A DNA stretch of 64,000 bases from positions 372,001 through 436,000 of the forward strand of contig NKYR01000007.1 of the NCBI GenBank assembly GCA_003184365.1. The letters are read 5' to 3'. The DNA comes from Evernia prunastri. Taxonomy: Eukaryota > Ascomycota > Lecanoromycetes > Lecanorales > Parmeliaceae. A program made the translations under genes and the position numbers. The notes below the pieces were generated by a model that had not been told where the DNA came from, searched no databases, and saw nothing but the letters and a program-made list of their open reading frames with translations. Below, in pieces: positions 43,208 through 56,270 of this stretch (its first letter is position 1; each line of letters opens with the position of its first letter).

Positions 43208-43435
43208 CTGCACCAAGAATGGGATTCAGCTCTAGTGCTTGGCACACAAAATGATAATGCAGGGATGCAGTAAGAAGTTCAAAGCAGCGTGCCTGCCACT
43301 TTACCTGTCAATAATCTCACAAGGGAGGCGCAACTCGGACATGTCTCGAGCACATAGTTCTAGATAAAGAGCATTCACCTTTTGTCTAACATTCTAGCAG
43401 GCTGCAGAATGAGATGAATAGGGTTGTCCATCCCT

Positions 43436-44929
43436 TCAGACTGCGTCCATGCTAGCTCTAGTGCTCAGTTGCTCATTCTTATTTCCCAGCTTCGAAATCT
43501 GCAGGAACGCATCGACGCCATACCCTTCTAGACTATGCAGCTCCAAAACTCCAGCCCAGTATTCCGCATACACTCTACTCATAGGCAGGCCCATTCCAAG
43601 CCTCAAGTTGGGCGGTCTGGAAGTGAGTGAGCCAAGTGAGCCGTCATAAGATCGCTTCTTGTTTCCGCTGCTAGTGTAGGTCTTTTCGTCGCTATGGTCT
43701 GGAAGTTTCAGCTCTTGCATGGTTGCTGCCATCTTAGGCACCTGAGAAAGATTCCTCAAATGGGTGTGGCTGCGAGCCCCTTTGCTGAAGGACCATAGCT
43801 CTGGCATAACCTCATTGGGGATGCCACCACCTTGATCGGAGATCCTGATGATCACATGCTGTGGCGCTTCACAGATGAGGACCTCGATTGGCGGTGGATT
43901 ATGGGTTAAACCGGACCGTCTTTCCACAACAGCTTGGATAGAGTTGCGAAGAAGCTCACTTACGACATATTGCAGATGGCTCAGAATATAGGGAAAGGTA
44001 GCATCCAGATGACCTTCAATTGTGATGTCCGGCAGAACGCAGCTCAAGCCATAGGCCTCTTTAGCGAGAGTCGTCGCTTGGTTCCAGCATGCCTCCACCA
44101 CTTCACGAGCGTTGCAACGCAAGAAGACTTCTCCTACAAATTCGGAATTGGGGTCGATTTGAGACTTGGCGGTGGGGAAGTGCCACGGGGAGTTGAACGT
44201 TTCGGTCAACGCTAAATGCTGCTCGGCAATGACCCTTCGAGAGATTCGCTTGCGGCAAAATTAGCGTTGCGTATGTTGGAGCGTCAGGGACCATACAGAT
44301 CTTAAGAGAGTATTCATGAACTTGTCCATCGCTTCGGGCTGCATTAAGTCCTGGCATTCAAGGACCCCCATAGCCAGCCTTGGTATCACGGTCAAGTGTT
44401 CCTGAAGAGTCTTGCTGACGACCCTGCAGTATTGCTCATTGTCCTCGACGGATTTGATATCCCTTACCCTACGTAATGTCTCAAATGCCTTGTAGTACAA
44501 GTCGTATACGTATGACATATGAGGATTGGTGACAACGACGAAAGGCAGCGTTTGCATATCGCGTAGACGGTGGGCAAGCCTGCATCGGGTTCAGGCGACT
44601 GCTAACGAGGAAAAGTCCAAGAGCCCAAACCTTGTAGGTAATTCCGTTCGAACATAATTGGCTGAGCTCAGAAGGCGGTTCTCTGTTAACGTACGGCCAA
44701 AGAAGGTCAATTGACGAAGACTGATGGGTCTAGCCTCCTTCTGCACCCATCTTTAGACTGTAAGCAAAAGCCGCGAAGGACGAGACTTGAGGGCTATCTT
44801 GAATACTAACTCATCAAGGACCACCGCAGGTCGCCATGGGGTTGTCGCAGAAGCAATAGACCTTCGGAAACGAAGGGGCATTGCTGAGCAGACTGGCTTC
44901 TCGAGACACCATGATGTAGAACGTGGCAT
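43436..44929 (-). CDS. Mitochondrial protein kinase, PDK/BCKDK family
   Basis: Exons (minus) 44929-44811, 44750-44631, 44579-44297, 44248-43436; introns 60, 51 and 48 nt; 444 aa. Basic, Ser-rich N-terminus (MPRSTSWCLEK...RFRRSIASA) fits a mitochondrial presequence. Then SLRQLTFFGRT, RLAHRLRDMQTLPFVVVTNPH, RLAMGVLECQDLM and, in the GHKL ATPase domain, the N box ELLRNSIQAVVE, G1 DQGGGIP and G2 GMGLPMSRVYAE. These kinases inactivate pyruvate or branched-chain 2-oxoacid dehydrogenase by serine phosphorylation of E1-alpha. Fungi carry two or three paralogues; the sequence does not settle which complex is the target. An insert rich in Ser/Lys (about 375-400, KKRSYDGSLGSLTSRP) lies just before G2. 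Divergent from UBP15. Confidence 0.92.
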
Positions 44930-45551
44930 CGCGTGGCTGCCATGCAGCAAGGATGAGGCTATGGCTCTTTCATTGGCACTGATTTCGCTGCGTATAGCGA
45001 GAGGACTGTCGCTATTTGAGGAGTAAGGAACTCTACAATCTGTCGTTTGGTGCGGAGAGAGCGCCGAAGGAGCGGTGATTTAAGTTGCGGAGAAGCGAAC
45101 CCCACCTGCGCAAAGCATGCTGTACTCTATTTAATATAGGATACATATATGCGAACGCGAGAGAGTTATTGCTATCAATTTAATTTTGCACGTATCGGAG
45201 GTTATAGGAGTAGATAGTTAGGTACGTATATATGTATCAGTGATTTCTTGAAAACAGGCAATCACTCAAGTTCATTTTACTTACTCTAATGTTCTCAATC
45301 TCAACACAACACTGGCAAAGTTAAAACACTTCGTCATCATCCGCTCCCCATGAACATTCCAAGGAAAGCTGCAACGGCCATAATTCAATAAGTCGCATCC
45401 ACCCCATCAACCCATACAACAACGTCAAACCCTACCATCCATTCTACTCTCAGCAAGTCTGATCTTCACCAAGTCAGCTCGTTCCGTATGATAACGGCCC
45501 CGCCCGCCTCACCTGTTCCGTCCTTTTTCTTTCCATTTTCTCTTGCCCAAG
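44930..45551. promoter_or_regulatory. Divergent promoter, PDK-type kinase / UBP15
   Basis: 622 bp between starts. AT-rich near 45,120-45,290 with TATATAT-type steps (TATATATGTATC near 45,228) and a pyrimidine-rich leader before UBP15. No specific factor site claimed. Confidence 0.45.
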
Positions 45552-48500
45552 ATGGACCCTGTAAGCACCAATCTCGACAACGGAGCCATGGATCCTGAGG
45601 ATGGGAGTGAGGCAGTCGCTGACTTGAACACCCGTCTGGGCGAATTACAGATGGGAGGCGGTGGTGATATGCTCATCGATGATTATGATGTGGTTGACGA
45701 GAAACCTGATGTGGCTATCATCACCCCTGACGGCTCCCCGGAAGAGCAAGAACCTGAGATCCGCGCCGACGATTGTATGTTATATGGGATTTCACAAAAA
45801 CTCTTTCGGGAGCCCCGCTCTAACTCACCGGTAGACGATGCTATGAAACTTCGAATCCTGCCAAAAGATGCCGATTTGGAGACAGACAGTGAAGCAGTGC
45901 ATACCTGGGCTATTAATGATTGGAGACACCTGGAAAAGAAAACACGAGGCCCCAAGTTCGAGTGCGGAGGTCATCCATGGTGTGTGAGATCATAATTTGG
46001 CGTTGCTCAGCTCGGAGCTTGGAGGGAAAGACATTGACTGTATACTAGGAGAGTCCTGCTATTCCCATTTGGAAACAACGTCGACTTCGCGTCCTTCTAC
46101 CTCGAACAGGGCTATGAAGATGAAGTCCAGAAAGCGCCTGAAGGCTGGTACGCTTGTGTACAATTCAGCTTGGTATTGTGGAATAAGCACGACCCATCGA
46201 TATACGTTATGCACAGTAAGAACATTAAGCAAGCGTGCAATAGATGTCCTTGCTGATATGTATGATCCAACAGCTGCGAACCACCGCTTTAACGCCGAAG
46301 AAAGCGATTGGGGCTTCACACGATTCGCCGAGGTGCGGCGGCTTTTTGCTCCACAGTGGGACAATAAAGGCCGGCCCATGATTGAGAATGACGCCGTTAA
46401 CGTGACCGCATATCTCCGGATATACAAAGACCCAACAGGAGTCCTCTGGCATAATTTTATAAAGTCGGTGTTTTCTTTGGTCAGAGAAACATTTGCTGAG
46501 ACGTGTGAAGTTACAACTCGAAGAAAGAGACCGGCATGGTTGGCCTCAAAAACCAAGGGGCTACCTGCTATCTCAACTCACTCCTTCAATCCCTATATTT
46601 CACGAACGCTTTTCGCAAGGTAGGCCTTATTGCTCTATATGCGGAAAATGCATCGTTTAATTCTTGTAGGCAGTTTACCAAATACCGACGGAAGCCGAGT
46701 CCGAGCGTAGGACAGCAAACAGCGCCTGGGCACTTCAAAGACTCTTTTACATGTTACAGAGCTACGAAGAAGCTGTTTCTACTCAGGAACTGACAGCTTC
46801 TTTCGGTTGGGAAACCAAGCACATATTTGAGCAACAAGACGTCCAGGAGCTATCCAGGATCCTTATGGAACGCATGGAAGAGCGAATGAAGGGCACTGAT
46901 GCTGAGAACGCATTAGCAAATATGTTTGTGGGCAAAATGAAAACATACATATCTTGCATCAATGTCGATTATGAATCGTCGCGAATAGAGGACTTTTGGG
47001 ATATCCAGCTGAACGTCAGTGGAAACAAGAATCTGGATGACAGTTTCAAGGATTACATCCAAGTAGAGACCATGGAGGGGGAGAATAAATACTTCGCGGA
47101 AGGTTATGGCCTGCAAGACGCTAAAAAGGGTGTGATATTCGAAAGCTTCCCTCAAGTTCTTCACCTCCAACTGAAGCGTTTCGAGTATGACATCAATCGC
47201 GATGCAATGATGAAGGTCAATGACCGCTACGAATTTCCAGAGATCTTTGACGCATCACCGTATCTCTCGAACAGTGCAGACAAATCCGAACCATATGTTT
47301 ATCAACTTCACGGGGTGCTTGTGCACAGTGGTGACTTCAACGCTGGACATTACTATGCTTTCTTAAAGCCGACTGCAGACGGGCATTTCTACAAGTTCGA
47401 CGATGATAGAGTGACGCGAGCAACCTTGAAGGAGGCACTGGAAGAAAATTTCGGCGGTGACTACGCGAAACTCAATGGCAGTGTTGGCGTCCGAAACCCA
47501 TACACCCGCACTCTATCAACCAAACGTTCGATGAGCGCCTACATGCTTGTCTATATTCGCCAAAGCCGCGTGCAGAGCATATTACACGAAGTATCTCCGG
47601 AACATACGCCCCCTCACCTCGGTTGGTTGACAATGAACCTCCATCTTGACATTTACTAACCGGCAACAGCAAAGCAACTTAATGAAGAGCGAGAAGCCGC
47701 TGAACTTCGACGGAAAGAGCGTGAAGAACAACATCTGTATCTCTCGATCGGCGTAGTTACCGAAAATAATTTTAGAGCGCATCAGGGTTTCGACCTTACC
47801 GATTGGGATCCAGACGAGGCAAGAGATTCCACTCCGAGAGTTCATCGTGTCTTGAGGACTTCAACCCTGGCAGACTTTACCAAGACGTTAGCCGAGAGTC
47901 AGCAGCTTCCACCCGAGCAAGTTCGCTTATGGGTAATGGTGAATCGCCAGAACAAGACCATACGACCAGACCAACCGCTTCCCGAACCAGAGATGACCAT
48001 AGACGAAGCCTACAGCAAGTACGGTGGCCGGGATAAGAGCTTCCGGCTGTTCCTTGAAAGGGCCTCGCAGGTCGAGGAAGGAAAACCCATGTGGCCAGAT
48101 ATACAACCGCCAAACATTACCAATAACCAGCCGATGCTAATTTTCCTCAAATATTTCAACACTGAGGCGCAGACTTTGAAGGGTGTTGGTCACATCTATG
48201 TCAAGAAGCAGTGTAAGGTTGCAGAAATGGTACCCATGATACTGCAGCTTATGGGCTGGTCCCATGGCCCAAGTGCAACAACCAATGGCCTCACGAATGG
48301 TACAACTTCACCACCAACACTTGCACTTTACGAGGAAATCAAGCATTCAATGATCGAGCCAATGAAGCCGAAATCCACTTTACACCAAGCCGAAATCCAA
48401 GATGGTGACATTGTCTGTTTTCAAAAGGTCTTGTCAGAAAAAGAAACTTTAACTGTTGCGCAGGCCGGCGGCTACACTGACACCAGGGAGTTCTACGACT

Positions 48501-49605
48501 ACCTATTGAATCGCAAAACCGTCAACTTCTCTCCCAAATTTCCCACCGAGAATGAAAGCGACACTTTCAAAATTGATCTCAGTCGAAAAATGTCGTATGA
48601 GCAATTCTCGGCGAAGGTTGGCGAATACCTGAAGGTGGACCCGACACACCTCCGCTTTTCGACCGTCAACTCCACCACGGGCAAGATCAAGAACCCTGTA
48701 AAGCGGAATGCCAACCAGAATCTGTATCAAATATTGAGCCCGCAATTTGGAACCTACAGCAACAATAACCAGCGTGACGATGCACTGTACTACGAAGTCC
48801 TGGACATGAGTCTCAGTGAAATGGATACAAAGAAAAGCCTGAAAATCAGTTGGGTTACCGAGGGAATGACCAAAGAGGTTTGCAATTCCGTGGGTCTGTT
48901 CAGCTACATGTAAGCTGACGTGGTCTATAGGAGATTTTCGAGATCCTCGTGCCCAAATCCGGCACTTCACGCGACCTCCACCAGGCTCTGCAACAGAAGG
49001 CCAAAATGGACGACGAGACCGCGCAGAACGTGCGGATATACGAAGTGCGTAGCAACAAAGTGTTCAAAGTGCTTGTCCCAGATGATCCAGTCGCGATTCT
49101 CTCGGAATTTGCCGGACTGTACGCGGAAAAGATCCCCGAAGAAGAGCGAGATGCTGACAGGGGAGATTTTGTCAACTGCTTTCATTTTGAAAAAGAGCCG
49201 GGCAAGCCACATGGTATTCCGTTCAGGCTCCTCGTGAAATCTGTGAGTGATCCTGCAATTGTCAAATGGGTCGGCTAGTACTGACGAAGTACAGGACGAG
49301 GCATTCAAGGATACCAAAGCACGCCTGTCGAAGCGAATCGGCATCAAAGGCAAACAATTCGACAAGATCAGATTTGCCATCATTCAACGGTCTATTTATT
49401 CCAAGCCGACCTATCTGAACGATGGTGAGTCTCATCTCTGTACCTTGACATTAAGCTCGTCACGAAAAGATCGCAACAGCTGACGCAAGAATAAGGTGAC
49501 TTTCTCTCGGAAGCCATCGCCAGCCCGGATGACCAGCTGGGCCTCGATCATGTAAATAGATCCAAAGGACTTGGAGGCAAAGGGGACTCGATATTCATTC
49601 GGTGA
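45552..49605 (+). CDS. UBP15: Ubiquitin carboxyl-terminal hydrolase, USP7/Ubp15 type
   Basis: Nine exons: 45552-45979, 46049-46215, 46274-46463, 46511-46619, 46670-47621, 47670-48877, 48931-49242, 49295-49424, 49496-49605; introns 47-71 nt; 1,201 aa, frame closes. Order: acidic N-terminus, MATH/TRAF domain (about 115-255; WYACVQFSLVLWNKHDPS), USP catalytic domain with Cys at about 281 in GATCYLNSLLQS and His at about 525 in NAGHYYAFLKP, FGWETKHIFEQQDVQELSR between them, then tandem ubiquitin-like C-terminal domains (VNRQNKTIRPDQPLPEPE onward). USP7-type enzymes remove ubiquitin from nuclear and peroxisomal substrates and interact through the MATH domain. Every join restores family-conserved sequence; the final exon ends LGLDHVNRSKG...IFIR. 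Length matches the family (1,100-1,230). Confidence 0.95.
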
Positions 49606-51078
49606 AGCTTTACCCGCCTACTGTATTTACAGCAATATGCATTCCTGCTTTTGGGGTGATCATCATTTGCTGGTGCTTTCTACTTTTTGGAGTCTGGGAT
49701 GAGGAGAATTTCGAGAATCTCCCTGGCACCGTGGCCGCTGCAGGAAAATTCATATGGGAAATGAAAATATGGCTCGGTATGGCTCATAGGCCATGGAACT
49801 GACACTTTCTGTATAATAGATTGGAGCGTGCATCGATTGAGCATGAACTATGTGAATACGGATCGAATCAACATCTCAATATACAGTGCTCTGATTAGCC
49901 CAGTCTGCCCAAGTGACATCCTCATTCACGGACCGGATAGCAAAGCCCAGTCCCTCCCACAGTGGGCAGTATCCCCGCACGCTCGTCTCAGGTGACGATC
50001 AGCCCCATGAAGTGGCATTTTGGCGACTGAGCAGCTCGGCCTCATTATTATTCGATCCTGATCTCCAACTCACGTTGCATCGGATCGGCGATGCCAGAGA
50101 CACCTAGTAACGGCGGGAACTCGCCCATCTTCACAATGTAGAATTTTCAACCCATGAGATCGGCGCATGACATGCACAATCTCGTCGCTGGGGGATGCGG
50201 CTTTAATCTGAGGGAATTCAGAGCGATCAGGCGTCCCGGTGCAACGTCGTTTCTACATCACGATTCACGTCCCCTCAACCGTGGATGATCAACCCATCCC
50301 GTGCCTAGAGTATATCTGCGACACCTCAGGAGGAGCTACGACCGCCTTTGCATGTATACCCATGACACAGGGTTGACCTTGGTGGTCGCTGATCGTACAG
50401 TAGTAGGTGGGTGGAAGGTTGCTCGGTCAGGTAAGGATCAGAACGGAACTGACTTCGGAGCCAAGCTTTCGTGAAACACACCATTTCGACCACCACCCTT
50501 GGGAGGGGAGGCGCTAGGCGGCCAAGTTGTTGGTGTCCTGATGCAAAGGTATTGCCGAGCGGCATGTTATCGCGAGCCAGAGTTGATTGGGCGGCGGGCG
50601 CTGAAGGGTTTGAAGGGATTTGACGTGGTGAATAATACACAAATGGAACTCAAGATCATCGTCATCATCATCATCAACTGTTGAATGCACTCAGAAGTTT
50701 CGGTATTTGTACACCGTTTCATTATCGACCCCCAATCTCACAAGCGACCATTGTCTTGTTGAACTAGATGATTACACCTGGCGTCCCTGACATTCTCCTC
50801 AAAGAATGTACATCGCCGCCCTGCAGCTCCGAGACGACGAGGCTGTAACCATGGTAGACCCCAGCAGTGCAACGCTGTGTTTCGGATAGCGAATGAATAT
50901 ATACATCAATAAAACCCATCTATAGAATGCTCCTATCAAAGTGCAGGTTTGGAAGGCGACGCAGGTAGTTGCAGAGCGCTTGAATGACCATGCGAATTCT
51001 GTGAGGCTTGTTAGCGTCTGATTCTGAATTCAACTGGAGCAAAGTAAGAAGATGTACCGAAGCCCGAAGGCATCACTT
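49606..51078. other. Intergenic, UBP15 to small secreted protein
   Basis: 1.47 kb between the 3' ends of UBP15 and of the minus-strand secreted-protein gene. Contains a (CATCATCAT) trinucleotide run near 50,660 and short ORFs without homology. No gene seen. Confidence 0.45.
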
Positions 51079-51462
51079 CTAATCGTAAGAAGTCATAGAA
51101 ACCGTGGCACTGGCAGCAGGGGCTGATGACGCTCTCCCACCCCCAGCCGCAATTCCGGTCCCAGTAGGGGCAGCTACGCCTGAGAGGACGCCCGAGACGT
51201 CGCCCTTCTGCTTCTGATATAGCTTTGGGGTTCCGGTAGAACCAGCGCCCGCTACGCCCGACACGTCGGGGCTACCAGTAGAGCCGGCGACCAATGCGCT
51301 CGAAGGGAAAATGCCAGCAGGGATGGAGGCGGTAGCAGTTGAACTGTCACCTGCTGGTACGTGGTGCCACTTCCCCGGAGGACCGTGAGGGTGCCACTGA
51401 GGACTCGCGAGGACGACGAAGGGGAGGACGACCATAAAGATGGCGATGATGGGTGAATGCAT
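51079..51462 (-). CDS. Small predicted secreted protein
   Basis: Single exon, 127 aa from ATG 51462 (MHSPIIAIFMVVLPFVVLASPQW); an in-frame ORF extends upstream to 51561 but its first 33 residues look like leader. Residues 1-20 form a signal peptide with cleavage likely near VLAS-PQW. The mature part begins with PQWHPHGPPGKWHHVPAG, then becomes Ala/Gly/Ser/Thr-rich, with two near-repeats of the D-V-S-G-V unit (SPDVSGVAGAG and KGDVSGVLSGV). There are no cysteines in the mature part, so it is not a cysteine-rich effector. Possibly a cell-wall or secreted glycoprotein rich in O-glycosylation sites (inference). No homologue recognised. Confidence 0.6.
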   Translation of the reverse strand: MHSPIIAIFMVVLPFVVLASPQWHPHGPPGKWHHVPAGDSSTATASIPAGIFPSSALVAGSTGSPDVSGVAGAGSTGTPKLYQKQKGDVSGVLSGVAAPTGTGIAAGGGRASSAPAASATVSMTSYD

Positions 51463-53129
51463 CCTGAATTGCTGTGTTTGGATGGAAGGGGCGATTGGGG
51501 CTGGATAGGGTAAGTAACTAGACAAAGATGGGTTGTCGTGAAGAAATGTAGTTTCGATCAACGAAAGGCTTCTTATAAAATGTCAGATGATAGAGTGTGA
51601 TGACAAGAAAGAAGTGCACATGGCGCAGGCTAGTCCTTATATGCAGGTACTTAAGGTACGGCAAGGACACGGGTGTTCCTGCAGCAGCAGCAGATTGCAG
51701 TACATGACAATCTCTGGCCAGCTTCAAGCACTCCAGATCCGGTTGGCTCGACGGTTTCGAGTACATACCACGCGAAACAATAGTCAATAATATGGAGGAT
51801 GATGAAGAATGGTAGTGCCGGGGTGCGATGCTCGTATAGCACCATGTTAAGTACTTTATGGGCGTTGCGGGCCGAACGTATATGGTGATTGCTGCAATAA
51901 TCAGCAACTCCGGACTTGTCCGTTCACCCTTGACAGTTACTCATATAGATTGCCACACAGAGAGGTGTAAATCCCGGTTATTTAGATTCACAATTTAAGA
52001 CCATCATGTGCTTGGGGAACACCCTAGCGTCAAATGTGAAACGATATAGAAATGAATAATCATGGTGCACCCTCTTTTCCTGCCCACACCCACACTTCGA
52101 CGATCTTGCTCGAAACTGTGGACACATCAAACAAAGATGGAAAGGAGTAATTGGCACACGAGGCAGCCGGCTCGACCCATGTATCCTCGACCGTAATTTG
52201 GAGCTAGTACCATGGGGGGAATGATGCAAAACAACACGGCGGACACGCTATGCAGGAACGACAGAACTAGAGGAGAAGACCAAGGCGGAGCCGCGGAGGA
52301 GAATGAAAATACCTAGTAAGGCAAGTTATAGGAAGTCGATGCCCTTTCACGAATAACGACCCATGCACCCCTGCTTTCTAGCTTCCAAGCATGGCAAGTG
52401 GGAGCGAGGTTCTTAGGCTTGTCGATTTCGGGTGCGTAGAAAAAGGGTGAACCATAGCGATGTCATTCGCTGGGAAAGTAGCCAGGGCAGTACACTGTAC
52501 AACTGGAAGGCATAGGTAAGGTAGGTAGGAGAAACAATGGTAGTGGTCGATGATGATGATGTCTATGATATGAGTGATATGAGTGATTATATCTTACATA
52601 CCTGCTTGCACCCATAAGCAAGGACGCTCGACTAGATATTCGTAGTAGTAAATATTAGTAACCAAAGCAGTCAAGTTACTCGTATGGCGGTATGGCATCA
52701 GAATTTCCCCTGGAGTCTGTGAATAATGGTTCGGTGCTTTCTGGTTCTGAATTCATGAAACAAGGGTGATACTCTACTTTGGAAGACCGTGGAGTAAGGT
52801 AATTATTATATTAAAACTTCAAAAGGTCTGATCTGATCGCTTGCAGCGTAAGCCGCTTAGCGTACTGACCAACTGCTGGACCGTGCACCCAGATTTTGCA
52901 TTCTACAACACGGGTAAGTAAGTCAAGTAAATCATAATAAAGGCACCCTATGATTATACTTGGTTTCGAGTCTACTTGGGAAGTTGCTGTCGGAACGGTC
53001 TAGGTATCTACGACGAATACTGAAACTCTGGGCCGCAGATTACTCACAATACTAGTGGCATGATGCCAATGGCATCCATGCTCTACCGCATCTGAAGAGT
53101 AGAGCGCTACATGTTGCTCCATAGTGTGA
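51463..53129. other. Intergenic with GGTAAGGTA motif and GATGAT repeat
   Basis: 1.67 kb. ORFs are short. Contains TAGGTAAGGTAGGTAGG near 52,515 and a GATGATGATGATGTCTATGATATGAG repeat run near 52,548. Promoter of the secreted protein gene on the left. No gene seen. Confidence 0.45.
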
Positions 53130-54016
53130 TCAAGTCAACCTTCCATCTTTGTCCAATCCACTTTTCCGAGCCGTGTCTTCTTGCCCGTCTCCATACACCC
53201 AGTATTGCGCCCCCAGTCCTACGTCACAGCAAGCTTGGAAAATGCCGCACAGCTTGAACGCCCATGGAACCTTTCCAGGCTCCGACATGAAGAAAAACCC
53301 CATCTTCATTGCATCTCCCAAGAGCCAATTCACCAATACCGACAGACGGAATCCCTTACACGATTGAGCGCGTTGATTGGAGAAAATCTGGGGAAGGGGG
53401 AGTACAGCTTCAATCGCAAGCCCAACGTAGCCGATGATGTTGGTGTAGAGAGAGGCCGCGGTTGGCCGAATGAAGGTATGCATGACGAGTAAAGAGAGGG
53501 TCAAGCCGAGAAGGTATTCCCAGTACCTGGAAAGCCGAACAATTAGCATAAGCATAGTACCAGTATCTGCCCGTCGTCTTTGTGACACTTGATGCACTCA
53601 CGGCCGCTGCGCCCTCCATCTCCAGAAACCCCATGGTCTACCCGGCTCCATACCCTTGAAAGGTCCCTCTCCCCGCCACGGGGGTCTGTTATCCAGCGCA
53701 ACTTTCAGCAGTACCAATTGTACAGCCACCATGATGACAGCTTGTATGAGGAGGGCGAGGTCATAACGGGCGCCAGGCCAATAAAAGATCTTCAAGATCG
53801 ATGCTGTGAGCATGATTAGAGGGATGTCGAGAGAGAAGCCAGCCGACGTTCGATTGCGGTGGATGGACAGGATCTGATCAGTATACGATGTAAGAGGAGA
53901 AAATATTAAACTGCGTAGATGTGAGGTCAGTGATCCAGCTGCACAAGGTAGTGGGCAAGGGAGAAGACACACAAGAGAGGAGTGAAGGAAGAAATCAACG
54001 TTGCAATCAAGGCCAT
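53130..54016 (-). CDS. PQ-loop membrane protein, ANY1/SLC66A2 type
   Basis: Exons (minus) 54016-53973, 53910-53602, 53526-53130; introns 62 and 75 nt; 249 aa. Joining gives FSPLTSYTDQILSIHRNRTSAGFSLDIPLIMLTASILKIFYW (first PQ-loop half with its TM helices) and later AVLPLPQIFSNQRAQSCKGFRLSVLVNWLLGDAMKM (second, at about 165-195), seven predicted membrane spans in total. The architecture is that of SLC66A2/PQLC1 and yeast Any1/Cfs1, an endosomal/Golgi protein genetically linked to phospholipid flippases. First coding exon is only 44 nt. The ORF in the upstream region on the same strand (54390-54007) has no supporting homology and is left out. Confidence 0.87.
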
Positions 54017-56270
54017 AATGGACCCAACGAAAAGCTGCACAAGACTGAATAGGTAATGGAGGTTATGACAGTCATTGTATAGACATAGTCAGGTGTACAA
54101 GCGAGGCCAAATCCGATGAAAGAGCTGTGGGCAGATGAGAGCCACGACGGGATAGAGAGCAAAGTGATTAGGTTTGCATAGGGATTGGCGAAACTGTTGA
54201 TGAATAGGATATAGGGAAGAGATGCTGTTACTATAAGATTATAGAGTAACAAATCACGATCAATGTCCCTTGACAGAGGCCAGAGGTGGGAGTCTTTCTG
54301 GAGCATTTGCAAATGTACAAATTTACATGCGAATTTTGCGCCAAGGATGACTAAGCAATTGATAGGTCTATGATTGGTGGACTCGGGCATTCACTAAGGG
54401 TCCTCTGTCGCCTCGGTCTCTCTCCATGACCACAGCCCATTCGATTCATTATCATGCTTGAGAATTGCAGCGCCGAAGCAGTGGCAATTGCAAATTTCGT
54501 GCACAGAGGACAATATCATGCCAGAAGATAAAGTCTTCAGTCAATCATAAGGCACCTTACGGAGTACTGATTAGCTTATCGAGTACCTATATGATTTTGA
54601 AGAAGAGGGTCAAGAGGCTACTCTAGAGCGTTGCCCTGCAGAGTGCAGACATTTCGGTGATTGATTCACAGATTCAAGCTTTCCAACCAAGCTTTCTTAC
54701 CGTCACCGAGGAGATGTTGGGGATTTTTTGGGGATTGTTCTGGATGGTTAGGATGGTTTGAAGCGGAAGGAATGATGCCGTGCAAGTGCATGAAATGATG
54801 CAGCCTCTGATGCATGCATGCATGCATACATACATCAAAGGCACGAAGGCACGGAGGCATGACTGATGCATCGACACCTGTCACCACTTACTACCATCAT
54901 CTTACCACCCTACAAGCCTAAAATTTTAATCATGTTATCATTTCTTATCATTTTTTCATTTTATCCAACCCAACAGAAGAACAGTGGAACAGAAGACATA
55001 TTCATTATTGAGGCTTTGGAAAGTATCAGCCAAACAATGTTCCAGATTTCATCTTATCATCTCGCCGTCCTCCTGCCATGTTGAGAAAATGTTGTTTGGG
55101 ACGTGAGGCGATTGAATGCAAAGAACTCTAGTCCCCATCATGTTCCCTGTCCCACCCCCCCATTCCCCCCCCCCAAACCCCCAAGATGCCAAGCCTGCGG
55201 TTGGCCGTAGAGTACCCGCAACCCGCAACCCGAATGACCCGACCGCCGATCTACCCACGTATGTAGGTACCCTACCTACTTATCTACCTACTCCCGTACC
55301 TTACCTTTGACACTAACAATGAATAGCAAGGTACCAGGTACCGAGTACGGAGTATTCCGTCCTACTTATTTATCATTGTTCTATTTCAATGGTTGAGATT
55401 GGCCCTCGGTCTCCCTTTTTTCAACCGGCCACTCAAGCCTTACAAATATCCACACACACCTCCCCTCCGAAACATCTCATCGGAAATACCCTCCTGCAAC
55501 AGGTATGGTCAGCAAGATTCTGCTGACGCTGCAATTTCCTGCTATGCCTCCATAGCCAACAGCGCCCGGTCCATTCGTCACATGTGTCAGCAGCTATCGC
55601 TGGTCAGCTTTTCATCCTGCCCGCAAAGTATTCGCCGACCATGAAAATACCCGGACAACTATCTCCGGCTTATGCAGGATCCCCCTCAGGTATGTACGCA
55701 GTCTACGTCTTGATTCGCCCGTGTAAGATTGGTGATTCCGGGGGCGTGGAGATGATCATCTTTGCTTCGTTGTTGAAATGCAACGCTTCTGTGAAGAATT
55801 GGTGCGAATAATAATAGGTGCTTGATACATGGTGCTTCAACCGCGCGCATTCAAGCGTCTGGGCCGGGCCCATCCTTTCCATCTGTACCAGCTGTGGCTT
55901 AGGAATCATGTGCAGGAGTGGGGACAGCAAACCCGCAAAGCATCTTTAAGCGGCTACCAGATCCATTGGAGAATTGTGATGCCAGCGCTCAGATCCCATC
56001 ACTCTGGTCATTATATCTCCGGCTTATAGAATATACAACCTCGCGCTTCCCCTCCAGCACCATCTTTCCTTCTACAACCCAGACTCTGTAGGTTACCACG
56101 CTCTTTTAGCAACCACATTCCTTTCGAACCTTGACAGTATTCCAAACAACCTGGGGCTAGTTTTCCCAATTTGAAGCTTGCTCTCCATTCTTTTCACTCA
56201 CAGACTAAACTTCTATATTGAATACTTTTTTTCCCCACAAACAATCCTCCTCGGAGACTTTTCATACACA
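54017..56270. other. Intergenic with low-complexity tracts
   Basis: 2.25 kb. Contains a GCATGCATGCATGCATACATACATC repeat run (about 54,812-54,836), a C-rich tract (55,155-55,185) and ACCTACCTACTTATCTACCTAC steps (55,270-55,300), plus the leader of the thaumatin-like gene. Short ORFs without homology; no gene called. Confidence 0.5.
54812..54836. repeat. GCAT/ATAC tetranucleotide microsatellite
   Basis: GCATGCATGCATGCATACATACATC, an interrupted CATG/CATA tandem array. Confidence 0.8.

Noticed and set aside
54007..54390. 127-codon ORF next to the PQ-loop gene with hydrophobic stretches
   Set aside because: Its frame conflicts with the well-supported first exon at 54016-53973 and it has no homology.
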